From Aquimarina sp. (lineage in GTDB: Bacteria; Bacteroidota; Bacteroidia; Flavobacteriales; Flavobacteriaceae), in contig WTKB01000216.1 of NCBI GenBank assembly GCA_011524575.1, positions 1 to 9,942 of the forward strand: DNA of 9,942 nucleotides, written 5' to 3'. Under the pieces are notes generated by a model. The model saw nothing but the letters and a program-made list of their open reading frames with translations. It was not told the DNA's origin and ran no database searches. How positions within the stretch are numbered: position 1 is the first letter of the stretch; each line of letters begins with the position of its first letter. Shown in pieces: positions 5,375-9,942 of this stretch. A program made the translations under genes and the position numbers.

Positions 5375-6864
5375 TGATTTACACAATAAGCTACTTCATA
5401 CTTATCGTTTACGGACTTATTATGGCTCTCATTTTCTTGTATAGTTTAATGCAGCTACAACTATTGAAGGGATCTTTAAGAACACGTAAAAAAGAACTCA
5501 CAAACACTAATGTTTCTAAAAAAATTGATGTAAACACCCTTCCTAAAGTCACTGTACAATTACCGATTTACAATGAGCAATATGTTATAGAACGACTTTT
5601 AGAGAGTATTACAAAACTCGACTACCCAAAAAACCTCTTAGAAATTCAGGTTCTAGATGACTCTACTGATGAGTCTAAAAATTTAATTGCAAAAAAAGTT
5701 ACCGAACTACAACAAAAAGGCATTGATATTACACATATGCACCGTAGTCTAAGAACAGGCTTTAAAGCAGGAGCTTTAAAAGAAGGACTCACCAAGGCAA
5801 AAGGAGAATTTATTGCCATTTTTGATGCAGATTTCACCCCTAACCCAAACTGGTTACATGCTACTTTATGTGGTTTTACGGAGCATTCTGTAGGGCTTGT
5901 CCAAACCCGATGGGGACACTTAAATCGAGACTTTTCTTTGCTTACTAAAATACAAGCTTTAGCATTAGATTTCCATTTTCACCTAGAACAAGGTGGTCGT
6001 AATGCACTGAAACATTTTATGAGTTTTAATGGAACTGCAGGTATTTGGCGTAAAAGCTGTATTCTTGATGCTGGAAATTGGCAAGCAGACACACTTACTG
6101 AAGATTTAGATTTAAGTTATAGAGCACAACTTAAAGGTTGGAAATTCAAATATCTAGACCATATTGAAACTCCTGCTGAACTACCTATATTTATGGATGC
6201 TGTAAAAAATCAGCAATTCAGATGGAATAAAGGAGCAGCTGAAAATTTCAAAAAATTAGCCACCCAACTTATTAAAAATCCAAAAACACCTTTAAAAACC
6301 AAAGTTTTTGGAATTTTTCATTTATTTAACAGTAGTGTGTTTCTATTAGTGTTCTTAGCCTCATTACTTAGTTTACCTATGCTGATTATCAAAAATATTT
6401 ACCCTGAATTTATGGGCATTTTTAATATTTTTTCATTTCTAGCAATCAGTATGTTAATCTTTTTTATTTGTTACTGGGTTATTTTTAAACGTGTTTATGG
6501 AGGTGGTTTTGCTAATTTCATAAAATACATACAACTATTCTTTAGTTTTTTTTCAATCAGTATGGGTTTTTCACTCATAAATAGTATAGGTGTACTAGAA
6601 GGACACTTAGGTAAAAAAAGTCCTTTTGTACGTACACCCAAAATTAAAATAGAAGGAAAATATTTTTCTAAAAAAAACTCCAAATATAATTCTAAAAAAG
6701 TTCATTGGAGTACTTACTTAGAAGGGGTTATGATTATATATTTTTTAGTAGCTCTATACTTGGATGTGGTGTACAAAGATCTAGGACTACTATGTTACCA
6801 CTTCATGTTACTCTCTGGATTCTCTTATGTATTCCTAAAAACCATAGCCTTCAATAAACCCTAA
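5374..6864 (+). CDS. Membrane processive family 2 glycosyltransferase (cellulose/mannan synthase-like)
   Basis: I choose ATG at 5374, giving 496 aa, because it overlaps the previous stop in TAATG, a typical coupled start. A TTG at 5347 would add nine residues inside the upstream gene. One N-terminal membrane helix (about 4-30) precedes the catalytic GT2 domain with all processive-synthase hallmarks: VTVQLPIYNE (59-68), DDSTDES (95-101), DADF (151-154), TEDLD (242-246) and QQFRW (280-284, the QxxRW motif that holds the growing chain). Four to five further helices follow (about 311-338, 349-371, 384-405, 448-464, 470-489), as in synthases that export their polymer through their own channel. No PilZ domain is present, so c-di-GMP control as in BcsA is not indicated. 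It resembles plant CslA-like mannan/glucomannan synthases and bacterial relatives; the polymer is unknown. It is the middle gene of the operon. Confidence 0.92.
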   Translation: MIYTISYFILIVYGLIMALIFLYSLMQLQLLKGSLRTRKKELTNTNVSKKIDVNTLPKVTVQLPIYNEQYVIERLLESITKLDYPKNLLEIQVLDDSTDESKNLIAKKVTELQQKGIDITHMHRSLRTGFKAGALKEGLTKAKGEFIAIFDADFTPNPNWLHATLCGFTEHSVGLVQTRWGHLNRDFSLLTKIQALALDFHFHLEQGGRNALKHFMSFNGTAGIWRKSCILDAGNWQADTLTEDLDLSYRAQLKGWKFKYLDHIETPAELPIFMDAVKNQQFRWNKGAAENFKKLATQLIKNPKTPLKTKVFGIFHLFNSSVFLLVFLASLLSLPMLIIKNIYPEFMGIFNIFSFLAISMLIFFICYWVIFKRVYGGGFANFIKYIQLFFSFFSISMGFSLINSIGVLEGHLGKKSPFVRTPKIKIEGKYFSKKNSKYNSKKVHWSTYLEGVMIIYFLVALYLDVVYKDLGLLCYHFMLLSGFSYVFLKTIAFNKP

Positions 6865-6877
6865 TACCCATTAATCT

Positions 6878-8302
6878 TTGAAAAAGATCGAAAAAGAAAT
6901 AAAGACCATACATTATTTAGCGATTTCATGTTGTACAATAGTCTATATTCTTTTAGGATATTTCACAAAAAGAAGTGATTTCGAAATTTTATACCCTTCA
7001 ATAATACTACTATTTTTAAATTTTATTTTTCTTTCTAATTCAAAATTTACAGTCCATCAATTTTTATGGCTTGGTTTTTTTTTCAGAATCATATTGCTTG
7101 GAGTAATTCCTTTTCTTTCTCAAGATTTTTATCGATTTATATGGGACGGACAATTATTAACCCAAGGACTTAATCCTTATGAATACACTCCTTTTCAATA
7201 CCTAAAAAATACTCCTGATACTCATTTACCTTTTTCAAATGGCTACGCACTTATTGAAGGAATGGGGAGTTTAAATGCCAGCCACTATTCTAATTACCCA
7301 CCATTAAGTCAATTGCTCTATGGAATTGCAGCTTTTTTTGGAAACAAAAGTATATTAAGCTTTGTAATAGCACTGCGTATCTTAATTATAGGTTTTGAAA
7401 TTGGTATTGGTCACCTACTTAGTAAACTACTTACTCATATAAATAGTAACCCACAAAAAATAGCATTATACATGCTAAATCCTTTTATAATCATTGAACT
7501 CACAGGAAATTTACACCTTGAAGGAGTTATGCTATTTTTCACGCTTCTAGGTACCTATCTACTTTTTATTAAAAAAGAAAAATCATCAGCAGTAGCAATG
7601 GCAATAGCTATACTTACTAAGCTTCTACCTATTATTTATCTACCACAATTTTTATTATTTTTTACACAAAGTAATTTTCAAAATAGTTTTAATAGAAGAA
7701 ATATTAAGAAGATTTTTAAATACATTGAATATGTAATAATTGTCAATATCATTGTCATTTTAGGGTTTTATATATTCTATAAACCACATTTGATAGAAAA
7801 CTTTGGAACTTCCATAGGACTTTGGTTTAAAAAGTTTGAATTTAATGCAAGTATCTATTATATAATACGTGAATTAGGCTATTTTTTTATAGGTTGGAAT
7901 ATTATTGAAACAGCAGGAAAGACACTTGCCATAGTTACCTTTCTATCCATTTTAGGAATTTCATTTTTAAGAAACAACCAAAATCAAAAGACGCTTATTA
8001 CTTCCATGCTTTTTAGTCATTGTATGTACCTATTATTTACTACAACAGTACACCCTTGGTATTTAGTATTGGCTTTAGGACTTTCTATTCTTACCCATTT
8101 TCGCTTTATGCAATTGTGGTCATTTATAATTTTTAGTAGTTACTGGGCCTATCAAGATCCTGAATTTGATGAAAACCTAAGTATTGTTTTTATAGGCTAT
8201 ACCTGTGTTATTATTTATGTAATATATGAATTCATAAAAAATTACACCAATTGGAATAACGCCTGCTGGAGTTTAGGTGTCAAAAAAAATCACCCTAAAT
8301 AA
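6878..8302 (+). CDS. GT-C-type integral membrane glycosyltransferase (mannosyltransferase-like)
   Basis: A 474-aa polytopic protein with roughly 10-12 hydrophobic helices throughout. The start is TTG: an in-frame stop lies one codon upstream (6872-6874), and the first in-frame ATG is codon 199, beyond the catalytic motif, so TTG is nearly forced. Early loop motifs are those of lipid-phosphate-sugar-dependent GT-C enzymes: QDFYRFIWDG (82-91), with Asp83 as the likely base/metal ligand, then NPYEY (99-103), NYPPLSQ (139-145), NPFIIIELTGNLHLEG (201-216), KLLP (248-251), FEFNASIYY (320-328) and HPWY (392-395). This set resembles bacterial alpha-mannosyltransferases and the DUF2029/PIG-M-like group. 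The gene lies 13 nt after the synthase gene. As GT-C enzymes use polyprenyl-phosphate sugars, the first gene of the operon is a natural donor supplier, which is inference. The stop codon is buried in a terminator stem. Confidence 0.88.
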   Translation: MKKIEKEIKTIHYLAISCCTIVYILLGYFTKRSDFEILYPSIILLFLNFIFLSNSKFTVHQFLWLGFFFRIILLGVIPFLSQDFYRFIWDGQLLTQGLNPYEYTPFQYLKNTPDTHLPFSNGYALIEGMGSLNASHYSNYPPLSQLLYGIAAFFGNKSILSFVIALRILIIGFEIGIGHLLSKLLTHINSNPQKIALYMLNPFIIIELTGNLHLEGVMLFFTLLGTYLLFIKKEKSSAVAMAIAILTKLLPIIYLPQFLLFFTQSNFQNSFNRRNIKKIFKYIEYVIIVNIIVILGFYIFYKPHLIENFGTSIGLWFKKFEFNASIYYIIRELGYFFIGWNIIETAGKTLAIVTFLSILGISFLRNNQNQKTLITSMLFSHCMYLLFTTTVHPWYLVLALGLSILTHFRFMQLWSFIIFSSYWAYQDPEFDENLSIVFIGYTCVIIYVIYEFIKNYTNWNNACWSLGVKKNHPK

Positions 8303-8322
8303 AATTATTTAGAGTGATTTTT
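8285..8322. terminator. Intrinsic terminator, probably bidirectional, overlapping the GT-C stop codon
   Basis: AAAAATCACCCTAAATAA pairs with TTATTTAGAGTGATTTTT around a two-base centre, giving an 18-bp stem with one C-A mismatch (8294/8313). U-tracts lie at both ends: TTTTT on the plus strand (8318-8322), and an A-run at 8282-8289 that gives U's on the minus strand. It sits between two convergent genes (stops at 8302 and 8342), so it can end both transcripts. The last codons and TAA (8300-8302) of the glycosyltransferase gene form part of the stem. Confidence 0.85.
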
Positions 8323-8323
8323 A

Positions 8324-8335
8324 AGAACTTGTTTA
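8324..8335. repeat. Short sequence matching the end of the palindromic repeat (possible remnant)
   Basis: AGAACTTGTTTA is identical to the left terminus of the repeat at 4481-4492. No other part of the element is present between the terminator and the minus-strand gene ending at 8342. It could be a decayed solo end or a chance match in AT-rich DNA. As with the other copies, it abuts the 3' end of a gene. Confidence 0.25.
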
Positions 8336-8341
8336 TTTATT

Positions 8342-9942
8342 TTATTCTTTTACAATTTTTTCTGTCCTATAGGTACCGTCTTCATACATAAATTTAACAT
8401 AGTAAATTCCTTCTGAAAATTTATGTATTAAAAGCTGTAGTTCATTTTGAACAACATTAACTAACAACATTTGTTTTCCTTCTAAACTATAAACCTCTAT
8501 ACGACTTCCAACTTCAACATTATCTATATATAAATAATCATTTACATAGCTAGGATAAATAGTAATATTATCAATTTCTCTATCAGAAATCACACTTTCT
8601 AAGTCATCTTCTTCACCAGATTCAGAAGTATCATCTTCTACCTCTCCATTTACACCATCCGTTATAGGTTGTGTTCTAAATCGCATCCAGTTAAGATTAA
8701 TATCATTTTCAAAAGAATTTCTAAAAATAAGATATATATCATACTCACCTATAAAGGGAGTAACTTGATTCGTATAATAAGTGTTCCAAACTTCTTCTCC
8801 ACCATCATCAGGAGGAATGTTAATAATCCCAATAAGCGCACCTGTTGGTGAATCACCACGAAGCTCAATAACACCACCATTAAAACCACCATTAGCATTA
8901 ATTTCAATAGATTTAGGTATATAATCAAAGTTAACAGCCTCGTATTTAATCCAGTTATCATCAAAGGTGGCCTTCATATATAATTCCTCTGTACTTTCTT
9001 CTAAACCAATTTCTGCACCAAAACTATCACAATGATTCTCAGATTCAATCTGAACAAAGGCATTAAAATCTAAACACTGATCTTGATCAAAATAAGGATC
9101 TGTACTAAATTTTAACCAATTAATAGTAAACAAATCTTCTTCCGAGTCTCCTTCAAACACCATATACAACTCAAATAAACTCGGATCTAAATCTATAGAA
9201 GTATAAATATCTACCCAAGTGGTTTGATCTCCAGTTTTAGGAATATCCATCATCCCTATAATTTCACCATCAACGGCATCTTTACGAAGAATTATTTGAC
9301 CTCCTGTAGTGGTACTTGATACCTTAACTTGGAAAGATAATGCCTTTTGATTTAAAAACAATCTACTGTATTTAACCCAATCCCCATCATGGATTGCCCC
9401 AATATAAGTAGTAGATTGCCCATCAGGCTTGAGGATTTCTACACCACTATTTTCACAGTATTCTTCTGCTTCCAAGGTAGTAAATCCATCATAGTAACTA
9501 CAGTAAGTAATCTCTTCTTCTTCTATTTCAGTATTACTAAACTGAATAACATCAATATTAACTACTTCATCTGTGTCATTTGGTGCATTAATCACAAAGT
9601 ACAAATCATAAGTACCTGTAGGTATAGCTATATTGGCTGATACGGTTTCCCAAACCAATGAACCTCCTGTATTTGGAATTGGAATCTCTCCTAATAAATC
9701 ACCTGTAGAACTGTCTCTATGAATCGATATACTAGCCGATTCATCAGTGTAATCACTAGCAATAGTTAAATTAACAGATAAGGCATCCTGAGAGAAAACA
9801 ACATCTTGGTAACTTAACCAATCCGAATTTTGAGCACTGGTTATATAACTAACACCATCTGTTACGGATACAGTCTCTAAACCTGTATGCTCACAATAAC
9901 GCTCTGCTTCCATAAAGGTAAATCCATCAAAAGAATCACATA
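8342..9942 (-). CDS. Secreted T9SS protein with three CBM6-like modules (3' part; N-terminus outside window)
   Basis: The reading frame is open to the right edge. The apparent ATG at 9913 is internal, since the upstream codons encode CDSFDGFTF, the conserved beginning of a repeat module, so the gene is truncated by the window. The visible 532 residues hold three modules of about 140 aa (1-146, 147-288, 289-425), each with C-x14-C at its head, an E-(A/S)-E motif, DW..Y and a central G.I..R.D pattern typical of carbohydrate-binding module family 6. An acidic Asp/Glu/Ser linker (426-456) follows, then a T9SS type A sorting domain (about 458-532) with IYPSYVNDYLYI, IEVYSLEGKQM and FSEGIYYVKF, ending in KIVKE. 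The protein should be exported to the outer membrane and released or anchored at the surface. CBM6 modules bind beta-glucans, xylan or agar-type polysaccharides, so an upstream catalytic domain such as a glycoside hydrolase is likely but not seen. Transcription converges on the glycosyltransferase operon. Confidence 0.92.
   Translation of the reverse strand, partial: CDSFDGFTFMEAERYCEHTGLETVSVTDGVSYITSAQNSDWLSYQDVVFSQDALSVNLTIASDYTDESASISIHRDSSTGDLLGEIPIPNTGGSLVWETVSANIAIPTGTYDLYFVINAPNDTDEVVNIDVIQFSNTEIEEEEITYCSYYDGFTTLEAEEYCENSGVEILKPDGQSTTYIGAIHDGDWVKYSRLFLNQKALSFQVKVSSTTTGGQIILRKDAVDGEIIGMMDIPKTGDQTTWVDIYTSIDLDPSLFELYMVFEGDSEEDLFTINWLKFSTDPYFDQDQCLDFNAFVQIESENHCDSFGAEIGLEESTEELYMKATFDDNWIKYEAVNFDYIPKSIEINANGGFNGGVIELRGDSPTGALIGIINIPPDDGGEEVWNTYYTNQVTPFIGEYDIYLIFRNSFENDINLNWMRFRTQPITDGVNGEVEDDTSESGEEDDLESVISDREIDNITIYPSYVNDYLYIDNVEVGSRIEVYSLEGKQMLLVNVVQNELQLLIHKFSEGIYYVKFMYEDGTYRTEKIVKE
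8345..8569 (-). other. Type IX secretion C-terminal sorting domain (type A)
   Basis: The last about 75 residues of the CBM6 protein show the usual pattern: strand-forming IYP...N.Y.YI, then RIEVYSLEGKQ, a variable strand pair, F.EGIYYVKF, and a final basic KIVKE. This domain directs export across the outer membrane and is normally cleaved off. The family pattern is seen directly in the sequence; cleavage and surface attachment are established knowledge for the family. Confidence 0.88.
8666..9940 (-). repeat. Three tandem protein-coding repeats encoding CBM6-like modules
   Basis: Module A is encoded by 9503-9940, B by 9077-9502 and C by 8666-9076. Each begins with Cys, has a second Cys exactly 15 residues later within (M/L/I)E(A/S)E..(Y/H)C, then a D-W-x-x-Y motif (visible Trp41, 188 and 330). 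Each also has a (G)x(I)x(L)R.D segment and a hydrophobic closing strand. Modules B and C end in (I/L)NW(L/M)(K/R)F, while A has Val in place of this Trp. The identical Cys spacing suggests one disulphide per module and origin by duplication; the amino-acid identity is modest, so the duplications are old. Confidence 0.85.

Noticed and set aside
5646..5837. 63-aa minus-strand open frame inside the processive synthase gene
   Set aside because: Antisense shadow of the catalytic GT2 domain, with no independent signal.
6495..6683. 62-aa minus-strand open frame inside the processive synthase gene
   Set aside because: Antisense shadow of a membrane region; low-complexity hydrophobic translation.
5374..6864. 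Bacterial cellulose synthase BcsA
   Set aside because: The GT2 motifs match, but there is no PilZ domain and no bcsB/bcsC-like neighbour, so only a cellulose/mannan-synthase-like call is justified.
8669..9640. Short open frames on both strands within the CBM6 gene (8669-8851, 8749-8964, 9389-9640)
   Set aside because: All overlap the well-supported secreted protein in other frames and show no recognisable protein features.
9911..9913. ATG at 9913 as the start of the CBM6 protein
   Set aside because: The frame stays open to the edge, and the upstream codons encode the conserved start of a CBM6 module (CDSFDGFTF), so this Met is internal.

Overview
The window looks like part of a chromosome from a marine-type member of the Flavobacteriia (Bacteroidota). 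Three things support this: strongly AT-rich DNA, start sites without clear Shine-Dalgarno sequences together with TAnnTTTG promoter boxes, and a large secreted protein ending in a type A type IX secretion (T9SS) sorting domain. No RNA genes, CRISPR arrays, transposase genes or origins were seen.

Left part (1-4349, all minus strand). A 275-aa protein of unknown function (25-852) has a C-terminal membrane anchor and a possible degenerate DEDD/RNase H-like nuclease pattern. Upstream of it lies a compact four-gene operon, transcribed from about 4364 down to 1121: a 110-aa coiled-coil protein, a 269-aa protein with a probable longin/roadblock-like sensor region, a 162-aa Ras/Rab-like small GTPase, and a 528-aa soluble hybrid histidine kinase/receiver protein. 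The spacings are 23 nt, a 14-nt overlap and 1 nt, so the four were probably built as one signalling module. The GTPase carries Phe and Lys at the two positions equivalent to Ras Gly12 and Gln61. This module is the most interesting content of the window.

Middle (4350-4669). A divergent intergenic region holds candidate promoters for both directions and a 158-bp near-palindromic repeat (4481-4638). A more diverged copy lies at 945-1103, the last 16 bp of a third copy open the window (1-16), and a 12-bp end-like fragment lies at 8324-8335. The copies bracket the GTPase operon and, separately, the 275-aa gene. Copy 4481-4638 would be transcribed as the leader of the glycosyltransferase operon.

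Right part (4670-8302, plus strand). Three tightly linked glycosyltransferase genes follow: a soluble GT2 enzyme of the polyprenyl-phosphate-sugar-synthase type, a membrane-embedded processive GT2 of the cellulose/mannan-synthase type, and a multi-spanning GT-C-type enzyme resembling mannosyltransferases. A plausible model is that the first makes a lipid-linked sugar, the GT-C enzyme uses it, and the synthase builds a glycan chain; the actual product cannot be read from the sequence. A strong hairpin terminator (8285-8322) overlaps the last stop codon.

Right edge (8342-9942, minus strand). The 3' part of a large secreted protein carries three tandem CBM6-like modules, an acidic linker and a T9SS sorting domain. 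Its N-terminus, probably with any catalytic domain, lies outside the window.
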